Shown: in pieces, positions 27,118-36,880 of the stretch
Layout of the letters: each line of letters starts with the position of its first letter
How positions within the stretch are numbered: the stretch's first letter is position 1
Source of the DNA: an uncultured Aquimarina sp.
GTDB lineage: Bacteria > Bacteroidota > Bacteroidia > Flavobacteriales > Flavobacteriaceae
Length of the DNA stretch: 64,000 bases
Direction of reading: 5' to 3'
NCBI GenBank assembly: GCA_947501475.1
Contig: CANMWA010000007.1
Location: 62,001-126,000, forward strand
Translations under genes and position numbers: made by a program
Notes under the pieces: generated by a model
Seen by the model: the letters and a program-made list of their open reading frames with translations, nothing else
The model's database searches: none
Told to the model about the DNA's origin: nothing

Positions 27118-28242
27118 ATGAAAAAATTAAACCTCTTATTATTAGCTCTTATCACAATAGCCCTTGCTAGTTGTAACGAAAAATATCCTGATCTACAAGA
27201 CGGAGTTTATGCAGAAATTGTAACTAATAAAGGTACAACAGTTGCAAAATTATACTATGACCTTACACCAATGACCGTGGCCAACTTTGTCTCTTTGGCA
27301 GAAGGCACAAATACAATGGTAGATAGTACTTATAAAGGTAAAAAATATTACAACGGAATCATATTTCATAGAGTAATCAAAGATTTTATGATACAAACAG
27401 GAGATCCATTAGGAACAGGTACAGGTGATCCTGGATATAAGTTCCCAGATGAAATTGTAGATTCTCTTTCTCACAAATCAAAAGGTATTTTATCTATGGC
27501 TAATTCGGGTCCAGACACCAACGGAAGTCAATTTTTTATCACCCTAAAAGAAACTCCATGGTTAGATAGAAAACATACTGTTTTTGGAGAAATTGTGATA
27601 GGTCAAGATGTAGTAGACAGTATTGGGGTTATCAAAACTGCCCCTGGTGATAAGCCAGAGAGCGAAATAAAGATGTTAGAAGTTAATATTATTCGCAAAG
27701 GTAATGATGCAAAAGCTTTTGATACTAAAGTAGCATTTACTGATAAGCTTAAAGTACTTGAAGAAGAAAAGGCAGAAAAAGAACGATTAGATAATGAAAG
27801 AAACACAGCTATCGCTGCTAAATTTAATGAGTTAAAAGCAACAGCAAAAAAATTAGAAAGTGGATTAGAAATTGTATTTACTAATGAAGGAAATGGTGAA
27901 AAACCAAAACCAACTGATACGGTAAATGTATACTATGCTGGATATTTTGCTGATGGAAAAATATTTGACACCAATATCGCAGAAAAGGCAAAAGAAACAG
28001 GGATTTTTAACGAGCGTAGAGCTGCAGATCCAAGAGGTTATGCCCCAATGCCAATGCCTTACTCACCAGAAGCTAGAATGATTCCTGGTTTTAAAGAAGG
28101 AGCACAACAAATGAAAGTTGGTGATAAGACTGTACTTTTTATTCCTGCACACTTGGCTTATGGAGAAAGAGGTGGCGGACCAATACCACCAAATGCAGAC
28201 TTAATATTCGAGCTTGAAATTGTAGATATTAAAGGAAAATAG
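27118..28242 (+). CDS. Dual-family peptidyl-prolyl isomerase lipoprotein (cyclophilin + FKBP fusion)
   Basis: 374 residues. The lipobox ALASCNEK gives Cys19. The cyclophilin domain (about 28-195) shows FHRVIKDFMIQTGDP, NSGPDTNGSQFFIT and LDRKHTVFGEI. A charged helical linker (about 205-250) joins it to an FKBP domain (about 262-374) with TVNVYYAGYFADGKIFDTN, MIPGFKEGAQQMKVG and LAYGERGGGPIPPNADLIFELEI. Both domains keep their core catalytic motifs. It probably folds periplasmic or outer membrane proteins alongside GldI. Confidence 0.92.
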   Translation: MKKLNLLLLALITIALASCNEKYPDLQDGVYAEIVTNKGTTVAKLYYDLTPMTVANFVSLAEGTNTMVDSTYKGKKYYNGIIFHRVIKDFMIQTGDPLGTGTGDPGYKFPDEIVDSLSHKSKGILSMANSGPDTNGSQFFITLKETPWLDRKHTVFGEIVIGQDVVDSIGVIKTAPGDKPESEIKMLEVNIIRKGNDAKAFDTKVAFTDKLKVLEEEKAEKERLDNERNTAIAAKFNELKATAKKLESGLEIVFTNEGNGEKPKPTDTVNVYYAGYFADGKIFDTNIAEKAKETGIFNERRAADPRGYAPMPMPYSPEARMIPGFKEGAQQMKVGDKTVLFIPAHLAYGERGGGPIPPNADLIFELEIVDIKGK

Positions 28243-28266
28243 AAATAATAAATGTTCTCTATTTAT

Positions 28267-28301
28267 AAAAAACATCCCGAAATAATCGGGATGTTTTTTT
28301 T
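28267..28301 (+). terminator. Intrinsic terminator of the nrnA-gldI-PPIase operon
   Basis: AACATCCCGA-AATAA-TCGGGATGTT is a perfect stem followed by a T run, 25 bases after the stop codon. Confidence 0.9.
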
Positions 28302-28471
28302 GTGATTATCTGTATCTATATTTTTATACTATCCTATTAGTATCCAAACCCAAATTACCCCATTCTATCTTCTTTATAACCTTATAACACTATATAAAGA
28401 GAACTATAAGAATCCTTAGAACCAATTAGCTACTCTATTTTTTTAAACAAATTTGGAGTTTTAAAAATTTA

Positions 28472-28912
28472 TTATAACCCTAAAGTAGGCAACTGTTTTA
28501 CTTTATGGTAAGTTAACCCAGCTTTAATACATTTTTTTAACTCAACTTCAGCAATATTATCATTCATCTGAAAAACGATCGCTCGATTTCCTTCAAAATT
28601 AAATGTATTTTTATAAACCATTCTAAAAGTTGGCACCAACTTGCTGGTACACTGAAAATACATAGCATATTGATCTGGTGTGTTTTTCTTCCAATCAATA
28701 CGGATGGTACTACCATATTTAGTAAGATAACTTGGTTCTCCCCATTTTAAGGTTTCATTTATACTTTTTATATCCTCTATTTGGTTCGCGGTATCTATAA
28801 TTAGTCTTCTTAAGTGTGTCATTTTATCTCTAATCAAATCAGGATAATTATCAAAAACCAATTGTACGTCAGGGTTTGATGTTATGTTTACATTTCTCAC
28901 AAGAACTAGCAT
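28472..28912 (-). CDS. DUF1801 (YdhG-like) domain protein
   Basis: 146 residues, cytoplasmic. The DUF1801 pattern is visible as LRRLIIDTANQIEDIKSINETLKWGEPSYLT, followed by IRIDWKKNTPDQYAMYFQC and EGNRAIVFQ. DUF1801 proteins share a fold with the frataxin/YdhG group and have no settled function. It is a lone gene with no evident partners. Confidence 0.75.
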   Translation of the reverse strand: MLVLVRNVNITSNPDVQLVFDNYPDLIRDKMTHLRRLIIDTANQIEDIKSINETLKWGEPSYLTKYGSTIRIDWKKNTPDQYAMYFQCTSKLVPTFRMVYKNTFNFEGNRAIVFQMNDNIAEVELKKCIKAGLTYHKVKQLPTLGL

Positions 28913-28988
28913 TAAATATTACAAATGTGTCTTAAATATAGAGGATTATAATTATTAAACAGACATCCCAATTGGTTTTTATAGTTTT

Positions 28989-30449
28989 TTATTTCTTAGG
29001 AATCTCTTTGAGAATTTCTACAACAAACTTCCAATATTTTTGTGCAGAAGAAATACTGGCGCGCTCATCAGGTGAGTGAGCTCCTAGAATAGTGGGACCA
29101 AAAGATATCATATCCATATCGGGATAATTTTGCCCTAAAATACCGCATTCGAGGCCTGCATGACAAGCCGCAACGTGAGCTTTTTCTCCATTTAGTTTTT
29201 GGTACAACTCGTCCATTACTTTTAAGATAGACGAATCCATATTAGGTGCCCACCCTGGATAGTCACCACTAGTAGATACCTCACAACCGATCAGCTCAAA
29301 AGTAGCTCTTAATGTATTCACCAAATCTAGTTTAGACGACTCTACACTACTTCGGGTTAAACACTCTATAGTAATTCCTCCATCTTTAATAGTAACCTTA
29401 GCAATATTATTTGAGGTTTCTACCAAATCAGTAATCGAAGCACTCATTGTATATACTCCATTATGTGCAGCATACAAGGCTTTTAATATTCCTTCTTGTA
29501 CTCCCAAATCCATCACATTAGTAGGTAAATCTACTTTTGAAATCTCTATTTCTAGATTTGGATCTATGATAGAAAGTTCGTTTTTGATGGTTTTAGATAG
29601 TTCTACAGTTTCAAATTCAAAAGCTTCTTCCTGTATCGTATCTACTACTATTGTAGCGAAACTCTCTCTTGGGATTGCATTTCTTAAACTTCCACCTTTG
29701 ATTTCGTTTACTCGCAACCCAAAATTTTCAAATCCATCAAACAACAGCCTGTTCATAATTTTATTAGCATTACCCAATCCTTTGTTGATATCCATTCCAG
29801 AATGTCCGCCATTGAGTCCGGTTACCGAAATCGTATAGGCAATCTTTCCGTCTGGAGTTGGTTCTTCTTTATATGTTCGCTTGGCTGTGACATCGATTCC
29901 GCCTGCGCATCCTACTCCTATTTCATCATCTTCTTCAGTATCTAGGTTTAATAAGATATCACCTTGTAACCATCCTCCTTCAAGCCCCATAGCACCTGTC
30001 ATCCCTGTTTCTTCATCAATAGTAAATAATGCTTCGATAGCTGGATGTTGGATATCTTTAGATTCAAGGATAGCCATAATAGTAGCTACTCCTAGCCCAT
30101 TATCGGCTCCCAAAGTGGTTCCATTAGCCCTTACCCAATCGCCATCAACATACATTTCGATCCCTTGGGTATCAAAATCAAAATTGGTGTCTGCATTTTT
30201 TTGATGTACCATATCCAAATGGGACTGCATTACTACAGTTTTTCGATCTTCTAAACCTGGGGTTGCTGGTTTTCTAATTAAAACGTTTCCTACTGCATCT
30301 ATTTCTGTAAGTAGCCCAAGAGATTCGCCAAAATCTTTCATAAACTTTATAACGCGTTCTTCTTTTTTTGAAGGTCTTGGAACTGCATTAAGGTCTGCAA
30401 ATTTATTCCAAAGTACTTTGGGTTCTAGGTTTCTTATTTCTGAATTCAT
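28989..30449 (-). CDS. pepD: Cytosol non-specific dipeptidase (aminoacyl-histidine dipeptidase)
   Basis: 486 residues, the usual M20C peptidase size. The metal ligands and catalytic residues are in MQSHLDMV (His77, Asp79), TTLGADNGLGVA (Asp116), TIDEETGMTG (Glu146/Glu147), LLNLDTEEDDEIGVG and PDERASIS near the C-terminus. It cleaves Xaa-His and other dipeptides using zinc in the cytoplasm. The dimerisation domain occupies about 205-390. A monocistronic gene. Confidence 0.93.
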   Translation of the reverse strand: MNSEIRNLEPKVLWNKFADLNAVPRPSKKEERVIKFMKDFGESLGLLTEIDAVGNVLIRKPATPGLEDRKTVVMQSHLDMVHQKNADTNFDFDTQGIEMYVDGDWVRANGTTLGADNGLGVATIMAILESKDIQHPAIEALFTIDEETGMTGAMGLEGGWLQGDILLNLDTEEDDEIGVGCAGGIDVTAKRTYKEEPTPDGKIAYTISVTGLNGGHSGMDINKGLGNANKIMNRLLFDGFENFGLRVNEIKGGSLRNAIPRESFATIVVDTIQEEAFEFETVELSKTIKNELSIIDPNLEIEISKVDLPTNVMDLGVQEGILKALYAAHNGVYTMSASITDLVETSNNIAKVTIKDGGITIECLTRSSVESSKLDLVNTLRATFELIGCEVSTSGDYPGWAPNMDSSILKVMDELYQKLNGEKAHVAACHAGLECGILGQNYPDMDMISFGPTILGAHSPDERASISSAQKYWKFVVEILKEIPKK

Positions 30450-30590
30450 ATAAATGTATTGTGTTTGAAATGCGAAATTCTAAATTTTAAATTCCAAATC
30501 CCAGTATGTTATCAAAAATTTATAAGATATCGGTACTAAAAAAATCTAAAATTTTGTCACTCAACCTAGAATTGTAAATATATTTACAAA

Positions 30591-31655
30591 ATGCAGAGAA
30601 AAACTAAATTCATCTTAGCAATATTATTACCTGTTCAAATTATTCTGATCAAGATTATTTCTTTTTTCCCAGAGTTTATTGAGCAGTTTTATAGTAAAGG
30701 TATTTTTGTATATACTTCTAAGATATTACGATATGTATTCGGGTGGATTCCATTTTCTTTTGGAGATATCTTATATACCGTTTTAATTATTTTTTTAATT
30801 CGTTTTTTATATAGAAAAGTGTTTAAAAAGAATGTGCTTTGGAAAGAAGTTTTGTTAGAAGCTTCAGCAACATTATCAGTTGTGTATGCTAGTTTTCATC
30901 TTCTATGGGGGATGAACTATTATAGATTACCTTTACATGAAATAATGAATCTTGATGATGAATATACAGAGGCTGAATTGATTCAAGTTTCTGAAAAATT
31001 AATTAGTAAAGCCAATATTTTACATTTAAGATTAGAACCTAATGATTCTTTATCTATAAAAATCCCTTATTCTAAAGATGAAGTATATCAAAAAACAATC
31101 CCTGCTTATCGTCAATTAAGCAGTATATTGCCTGGATTGGATTATCATCCAAAAAGCATAAAAAATTCGATATTAAGTCTACCTCTTACCTATATGGGAT
31201 TTAGCGGTTATCTAAACCCATTAACCAATGAGGCTCAGGTAAATGGGCTTATACTCAATTATAAAGCGCCCACAACAAGTTGTCATGAAGAAGCCCATCA
31301 ATTAGGGTTTGCCAAAGAAAATGAAGCTAATTTTATAGCAGCACTAACCACAATCAACTACGATGATATTTATTTTAATTATAGCGGAGTAACTTTTGCG
31401 CTTAGATTTTGTTTAAACGACTTGTATCACCGTAATGAAGAAAAAGCAATTTGTCTTCTCGAGAAATTGAGGCCTGGTATTAGAAAGAATTATCAAGAAG
31501 TGAATGATTTTTGGGAATCTTATGAGAACCCCTTGGAACCCATTTTTAAATCTACCTATGATAGTTACTTAAAGGCAAATAATCAACCAGACGGGATGGA
31601 AACCTACAGTTATGTAGTCGCCCTCCTGGTTAATTATTATAAAAATAAGGTATAA
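30591..31655 (+). CDS. DUF3810 membrane protein, putative zinc metallopeptidase
   Basis: 354 residues. Three hydrophobic segments (about 7-29, 56-74 and 90-107) precede a soluble domain with SCHEEAHQLGFAKENEANF. His232-Glu-Glu-Ala-His236 is a HExxH motif and Glu243/Glu245 could be the third ligand, as in gluzincins. The conserved LPLTYMGFSGYLNPLTNEAQVN lies just before. No member of DUF3810 is characterised to my knowledge. Protease activity is inferred from the motif and membrane topology. The stop lies 3 bases from the convergent gene's stop. Confidence 0.8.
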   Translation: MQRKTKFILAILLPVQIILIKIISFFPEFIEQFYSKGIFVYTSKILRYVFGWIPFSFGDILYTVLIIFLIRFLYRKVFKKNVLWKEVLLEASATLSVVYASFHLLWGMNYYRLPLHEIMNLDDEYTEAELIQVSEKLISKANILHLRLEPNDSLSIKIPYSKDEVYQKTIPAYRQLSSILPGLDYHPKSIKNSILSLPLTYMGFSGYLNPLTNEAQVNGLILNYKAPTTSCHEEAHQLGFAKENEANFIAALTTINYDDIYFNYSGVTFALRFCLNDLYHRNEEKAICLLEKLRPGIRKNYQEVNDFWESYENPLEPIFKSTYDSYLKANNQPDGMETYSYVVALLVNYYKNKV

Positions 31656-31658
31656 AGC

Positions 31659-32372
31659 TTATAGTGTATTGTAGAAATCAATAATTTTTATTAAATCTTT
31701 CTCTTTTTTGAAACTTAATTTCTTTGAAGAAGCAAATTCTTCGACTTTACTTTTTTGATCCTTAAGTATCCCTACCACATCTTTCTTTTTCAATTTAATC
31801 TGCTCTAGCTCCCCTGTTTTTGTTTTGATAAAATACTCATACTTATCAATAAAACTAGGAGGCACAGCCTGCCCATACGTAGATTCTGCTTCAGACCCTT
31901 CTCTAAGTTTCTTTTTTGGTTTTAATACCAAAGAAGTACTCTTGTTTTTATTAAAAATAATAAAGTATCCTTTGTCTTTAAACATTTCATACTGATAATT
32001 GTTTAGTACTACTTTGATACTTTCTTTCTTCAAAAGTGCAAATTCTTTGTTATCCTGTAACACCTCTACCTCATCATTAAACGCATTGTATTTTATCAGA
32101 GATTTATGAAGCATCTTATCGCCATCATAAATTGTTGCCATTTTAAAACTTTCTTCATGATATTTACTCCCTTTAATATCCTTTTCTCCAACTTTTTTGG
32201 TGATCGGGCGAACAAAACCGTTTAAAATAATAAACGTATCATTATCATTAATCCCTACATTGTGGTGTTTATCGTCGTTGTCTGTATCTTTAGCATCTTG
32301 ACCATTAGTCAATACAGTAAAAAACAAGCCCACAATTAAAATTACTTTTCTTGTTGTTAACATAATATTCAT
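31659..32372 (-). CDS. Exported protein of unknown function
   Basis: 237 residues. The signal peptide (about 1-24, ending TNGQ) is followed by a charged linker (DNDDKHHN) and a Lys/Glu-rich domain with alternating strands and helices, with no Cys. The C-terminal segment (about 195-237: KKDVVGILKDQKSKVEEF, then LIKIIDFYNTL) resembles the tail seen in many flavobacterial secreted proteins that bind nothing known. I do not recognise the family. It sits between two plus-strand genes and appears monocistronic. Confidence 0.6.
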   Translation of the reverse strand: MNIMLTTRKVILIVGLFFTVLTNGQDAKDTDNDDKHHNVGINDNDTFIILNGFVRPITKKVGEKDIKGSKYHEESFKMATIYDGDKMLHKSLIKYNAFNDEVEVLQDNKEFALLKKESIKVVLNNYQYEMFKDKGYFIIFNKNKSTSLVLKPKKKLREGSEAESTYGQAVPPSFIDKYEYFIKTKTGELEQIKLKKKDVVGILKDQKSKVEEFASSKKLSFKKEKDLIKIIDFYNTL

Positions 32373-32509
32373 TTTTAATTGAATGCAATTATAATAATTA
32401 ATTTTAGATGTGACCTATGTGTTACCCTGTTAAATAATTATTAATTAACAATGTCTTTCTTGGCCAACTACTATCTTTAAAACCGAGTTATACACTTTAC
32501 ACAATTTTT

Positions 32510-35503
32510 ATGAAAAAACTTCTATTATCGTTTATGGTGATATTTTGTGGGCTTAATTTATATGCTCAGGAATACTTTCCAAAAAATGACGGAGTCAAAA
32601 CAACAAATTCTAATTACACCGTATTTAAAAATGCAACAATTCATACCTCACCAGGTTCAGAAATCAAAAATGGAACTTTAGTTATTCAAAAAGGCAAAAT
32701 TATTGCTGTAGGAACTTCTGTAACTACTCCAGAAAACAGTGTAATTATTGACCTCAAAGGAAAACATATTTATGCTTCTTTTATTGATCCTTTTACAAAT
32801 TTTGGCATTAAAAAACCAAAGAAGCAAGAGGGTGGTATCTTTAGCCCTGGAGTTAAGTTAGCTTGGAAAGCTACAAGAGAAGGATACTATTGGAACGATC
32901 ATATTCGACCAGAAACTAGTGCTCTTACCAATTTTAAATATGACAATAAAAAAGCTACAGAATATATAAAAGAGGGTTTTGGCGTATTAAACACCCATAT
33001 GCCAGATGGAATTATAAGAGGGACTGGATTATTAATTGCACTAAATAATGAAGGCCCCGAGGGTGAACGTTTACTTAGTGATAAATCTGCTCAATTTTTA
33101 TCTTTTTCAAAAAGTAATAGAAGTAAACAAGTATATCCTACATCATTAATGGGCGCTATGGCATTACTCAGGCAAGTTTACTATGATGCCAATTGGTACT
33201 CATCAAACAATACAAACAACAAGGATTTATCTATTGAGGCATTAAACAGAAATAAAAATTTACCACAAATTTTTGAAGCTGGAAGTCGAATTAACGGTTT
33301 CAGGGCAGATAAAGTTGGTGATCAATTTAACATACAATATACTCTTGTTGGCGGTGGAGATGAATACGCCAGAATTGATAAAGTAAAAGCTACCAATGCA
33401 ACCTATATTATTCCGCTAGATTTTCCTGAGGCTTACGATGTATCAAATCCATATATGACCAATGTAGTAAGTCTAGGAGATATGCGCCACTGGAACCAAG
33501 CCCCCACCAATCCTGCTATCCTATCCAAAAATGGCATTTCTTTTTCTTTAACTACCCATAAATTAAAAAAAATAGAAGACCTGAAAACTCGAATAATGAA
33601 AGCTATAAAGCATGGTCTTGACAAAAAAGTCGCTCTAGCAAGTTTAACTACTGTTCCTGCGCAGATTCTAGGGAAAAGCGACCTTTTAGGAAGTCTTAAA
33701 AAAGGTGCTTATGCTAATTTTTTGATAACCAAAGATGAATTATTCTCAAAGGATAACATCATTTTTGAAAACTGGGTACAAGGCCATAAAAATGTTATCA
33801 CCGATATGAGTATCAAAGATATAAATGGCGAGTATGAACTTACTGTAGCCGGAAAATCATATGATATGTCAATTTCAGGAAAACCCTCTGCACCTAAAGC
33901 AGAAATAAAACTTGGAGATATTAAATTAGGTTCAAAAATTAGCTATAAAAACGATTGGATAACACTAACATTTACCGATGCAGATACAACAAAAACAAAG
34001 TATACAAGGGTCGTAACTACTATTGGCGACACTCCAAATTTTTGGAGTGGCAAAGCAATTCTAGACAATGGATCTGAAACATCTTTTACCGCCAAAAAGA
34101 AATCTAAAGAAGCTTCTGCTAAAAAGAAAGACGAAAAGTCCTCGAATAAAAAAGAAAAACCAGAAGTACTACCTATACTATATCCAAACATAGCCTATGG
34201 TAATGCTCAATTACCAAAATCTAAAGATCTTCTATTTAAAAATGCTACGGTTTGGACAAATGAAGTTGATGGTATCTTAATTGAAACTGATGTTTTAATT
34301 AAGAATGGTAAAATTTCTGCAGTGGGTAAAAACCTTAGTTCTGGAAATACCAAAGTAATAGATGCTACAGGAAAGCATATTACTGCTGGTATTATCGACG
34401 AACACTCGCATATTGCTGCAGATGCTATCAATGAAGCTGGGCATAACTCATCAGCCGAAGTGACTATTGAAGATGTTATTTCGCCAAGTGATATTAATAT
34501 ATACAGAAATCTTGCAGGAGGTGTAACTTCGATTCAGGTATTACACGGTTCTGCCAATCCGATTGGAGGTAGATCTGCAATTCTGAAATTAAAATGGGGA
34601 GAAAGTGCTGAAAATCTAATTTATAAAAATTCTCCTAAGTTTATAAAATTTGCATTAGGCGAAAATGTAAAGCAAAGTAATTGGGGAAGTACTACAAGAT
34701 TTCCACAAACCAGAATGGGTGTAGAACAACTATTTACAGACTATTTTGGTCGTGCGCAAGCCTACGAAAAGCTCAAAAAGAGTGGAAAACCTTATCGTAA
34801 AGATATTGAGATGGAAACTTTGGTTGAAATCTTAAATGGCCAACGATATATTAGTTGTCACTCGTATGTACAAAGTGAAATTAATATGCTCATGAAAGTG
34901 GCTGAGAAATTTAACTTCAAGATCAATACCTTTACTCATATTCTCGAAGGATATAAAGTAGCTGATAAAATGGTTAAACATGGTGTCGGCGGATCTACTT
35001 TCTCAGACTGGTGGGCATACAAGTATGAAGTAAATGATGCAATCCCATACAATGCTGCAATTATGCACAATCAAGGGGTTGTAACCGCAATCAATAGTGA
35101 TGACCCAGAAATGTCACGCCGTCTAAATCAAGAAGCAGCAAAATCTATAAAATATGGCGGCATAAGCGAAGAGGATGCCTTAAAATTTGTAACTCTAAAT
35201 CCTGCAAAGTTATTACACATAGACGATCGAGTAGGAAGCATTAAAGTAGGTAAAGATGCTGATTTGGTTGTCTGGACAGATCATCCTCTTTCTATATATG
35301 CAAAAGCTGAAAAAACTATTATTGAAGGTGCTATCTATTTTGATCTTGAAAAAGATAAATCTATGAGAAAATCTATCGCTTCAGAAAGAAACAAACTTTC
35401 TATGATGATGTTAAAAGTTAAAAATAGTGGTTTAAAAACGCAACCACCTAAGAAGAACGAAAAGCAACATTTTCAATGCGAAACTATAGAAACGATACAC
35501 TAA
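32510..35503 (+). CDS. Large exported amidohydrolase with two amidohydrolase-like halves
   Basis: 997 residues with a signal peptide ending at LYAQ (20). Residues 38-450 form a first amidohydrolase-like half (ATIHTSPGSEIKNGTLVIQKGKI), where the usual HxH metal motif is replaced by FIDPFTNFG. A Lys/Ser/Glu-rich linker lies around 540-557. The second half (about 575-985) is canonical: IIDEHSHIAAD (HxH), GGVTSIQVLHGS, TFTHILEG, INSDDPEM and VGSIKVGKDADLVVW. It resembles imidazolonepropionase-like periplasmic amidohydrolases. The substrate is unknown. It is transcribed with the next amidohydrolase gene 18 bases on. Confidence 0.88.
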   Translation: MKKLLLSFMVIFCGLNLYAQEYFPKNDGVKTTNSNYTVFKNATIHTSPGSEIKNGTLVIQKGKIIAVGTSVTTPENSVIIDLKGKHIYASFIDPFTNFGIKKPKKQEGGIFSPGVKLAWKATREGYYWNDHIRPETSALTNFKYDNKKATEYIKEGFGVLNTHMPDGIIRGTGLLIALNNEGPEGERLLSDKSAQFLSFSKSNRSKQVYPTSLMGAMALLRQVYYDANWYSSNNTNNKDLSIEALNRNKNLPQIFEAGSRINGFRADKVGDQFNIQYTLVGGGDEYARIDKVKATNATYIIPLDFPEAYDVSNPYMTNVVSLGDMRHWNQAPTNPAILSKNGISFSLTTHKLKKIEDLKTRIMKAIKHGLDKKVALASLTTVPAQILGKSDLLGSLKKGAYANFLITKDELFSKDNIIFENWVQGHKNVITDMSIKDINGEYELTVAGKSYDMSISGKPSAPKAEIKLGDIKLGSKISYKNDWITLTFTDADTTKTKYTRVVTTIGDTPNFWSGKAILDNGSETSFTAKKKSKEASAKKKDEKSSNKKEKPEVLPILYPNIAYGNAQLPKSKDLLFKNATVWTNEVDGILIETDVLIKNGKISAVGKNLSSGNTKVIDATGKHITAGIIDEHSHIAADAINEAGHNSSAEVTIEDVISPSDINIYRNLAGGVTSIQVLHGSANPIGGRSAILKLKWGESAENLIYKNSPKFIKFALGENVKQSNWGSTTRFPQTRMGVEQLFTDYFGRAQAYEKLKKSGKPYRKDIEMETLVEILNGQRYISCHSYVQSEINMLMKVAEKFNFKINTFTHILEGYKVADKMVKHGVGGSTFSDWWAYKYEVNDAIPYNAAIMHNQGVVTAINSDDPEMSRRLNQEAAKSIKYGGISEEDALKFVTLNPAKLLHIDDRVGSIKVGKDADLVVWTDHPLSIYAKAEKTIIEGAIYFDLEKDKSMRKSIASERNKLSMMMLKVKNSGLKTQPPKKNEKQHFQCETIETIH

Positions 35504-35521
35504 TTATCTTGAAAATATAAC

Positions 35522-36814
35522 ATGAAAAAAATAGCATATATAATAGCACTATTTATATTTTTCTTCGGAAAAGTAGTTGCGCAACAAACTCCTGCCAAAA
35601 CACAGAGTGAAGCCATAAGTATTACAGGTGCTACTGCGCATATTGGCAATGGAGAGGTTATTGAAAACAGCATTGTCATTTTTGAAAATGGCAAAATAAC
35701 TGCAATTGGGGCCAATGGAAGTGCAGCTACAAAAGGAAAGGTAATTGATGCATCAGGAAAACATGTATATCCAGGATTTATTGCTCCAAATTCTACATTA
35801 GGACTTGTAGAAATAGCTGCCGTACGTGCTACTGATGATGACAGTGAAATAGGCAACTACAACCCACATATACGTAGTATCATCGCGTACAATGCTGAAA
35901 GTAAAATTGTAGAAAGCATGAGGCCTAATGGAGTTCTGATAGCACAAGTAACTCCAAGAGGAGGAGTTATTTCAGGAACTTCTTCTATTGTACAATTAGA
36001 TGCTTGGAATTGGGAAGATGCAGTCCTAAAAACAGATGACGGAATCCATATGAATTGGCCAAATATTTTTACAAGAGGTCAATGGTGGTTGGGCGAAGAT
36101 CCAGGGTTTAAACCTAATAAAGAATATGCAAAACAAGTTAGTCAAATAGAAGATTTTATAAACCAAGCTAAAGCCTCTATTAAATCAACATCATCTAATA
36201 AAAACCTGCCACACCTTGCAATGAAAGGTGTTTTTGATGAAACTAAGACATTATATATAAATGTAGAAGCTGAAAAAGCAATTTTGGATGTAATCTCTTT
36301 TGCAAAAGAGAATAATTTAAAAAAAATAGTATTAGTTGGTGCATATGAAGCTTATAAAGTAGCTGATCAATTGAAAAATAATAATATTGCAGTTCTAATT
36401 AAAAGAACTCACGAAACTCCCGCGTTAGAAGATGAAGATTATGATCTCCCATATAAAAATGCAAAATTACTAATGGATGCTAATGTATTAGTTGCTATAC
36501 AAAATAGCGGGGGTATGGAACGTGCTAATGCACGAAATCTACCTTTTCAAGCTGGAACTGTAGCTGCACATGGTCTAGACAAAGAAAAAGCATTACAGCT
36601 TATTACTGGTAATAGTGCTAAAATATTAGGAATTGATAGTAACGTTGGAACATTAGAAGTTGGAAAAGATGCTACTTTATTTATAAGTATAGGAGACGCC
36701 TTAGACATGCGTACCAATCAATTACTGAAAGCTTTTATACAAGGACGTGATATTAGTTTAGAAAGTCATCAAACAAAACTTTGGAAACGATATAGTAATA
36801 AATATGGGCAGTAA
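35522..36814 (+). CDS. Exported amidohydrolase-like protein lacking the HxH metal motif
   Basis: 430 residues with a signal peptide (1-20, ending VVAQ). It aligns by eye with the N-terminal half of the preceding protein: HIGNGEVIENSIVIFENGKI, then the position of the metal-binding HxH reads FIAPNSTLG, and the end has ILGIDSNVGTLEVGKDATLF. Without the first metal site it is probably not a classical hydrolase. It may assemble with the preceding 997-residue enzyme. Such pairs are common in Bacteroidota. A repeat-type hairpin follows. Confidence 0.82.
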   Translation: MKKIAYIIALFIFFFGKVVAQQTPAKTQSEAISITGATAHIGNGEVIENSIVIFENGKITAIGANGSAATKGKVIDASGKHVYPGFIAPNSTLGLVEIAAVRATDDDSEIGNYNPHIRSIIAYNAESKIVESMRPNGVLIAQVTPRGGVISGTSSIVQLDAWNWEDAVLKTDDGIHMNWPNIFTRGQWWLGEDPGFKPNKEYAKQVSQIEDFINQAKASIKSTSSNKNLPHLAMKGVFDETKTLYINVEAEKAILDVISFAKENNLKKIVLVGAYEAYKVADQLKNNNIAVLIKRTHETPALEDEDYDLPYKNAKLLMDANVLVAIQNSGGMERANARNLPFQAGTVAAHGLDKEKALQLITGNSAKILGIDSNVGTLEVGKDATLFISIGDALDMRTNQLLKAFIQGRDISLESHQTKLWKRYSNKYGQ

Positions 36815-36824
36815 CTACAACACA

Positions 36825-36866
36825 TTGAGCGGAGTCGAAAAATAACTTATTTCTCGACTCCGCTCA
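36825..36866. terminator. Long hairpin made of a dispersed intergenic repeat; terminator for converging genes
   Basis: The 14-base arm TTGAGCGGAGTCGA (36825-36838) pairs perfectly with TCGACTCCGCTCAA (36853-36866). It is GC-rich against an AT-rich background and placed between convergent genes. The GAGCGGAGTCGA core is a sequence I associate with widespread intergenic repeats of Flavobacteriia. A related version, GAGCAAAGTTGA, lies in the tRNA region. Confidence 0.7.
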
Positions 36867-36880
36867 AAAATATAGAAAGC

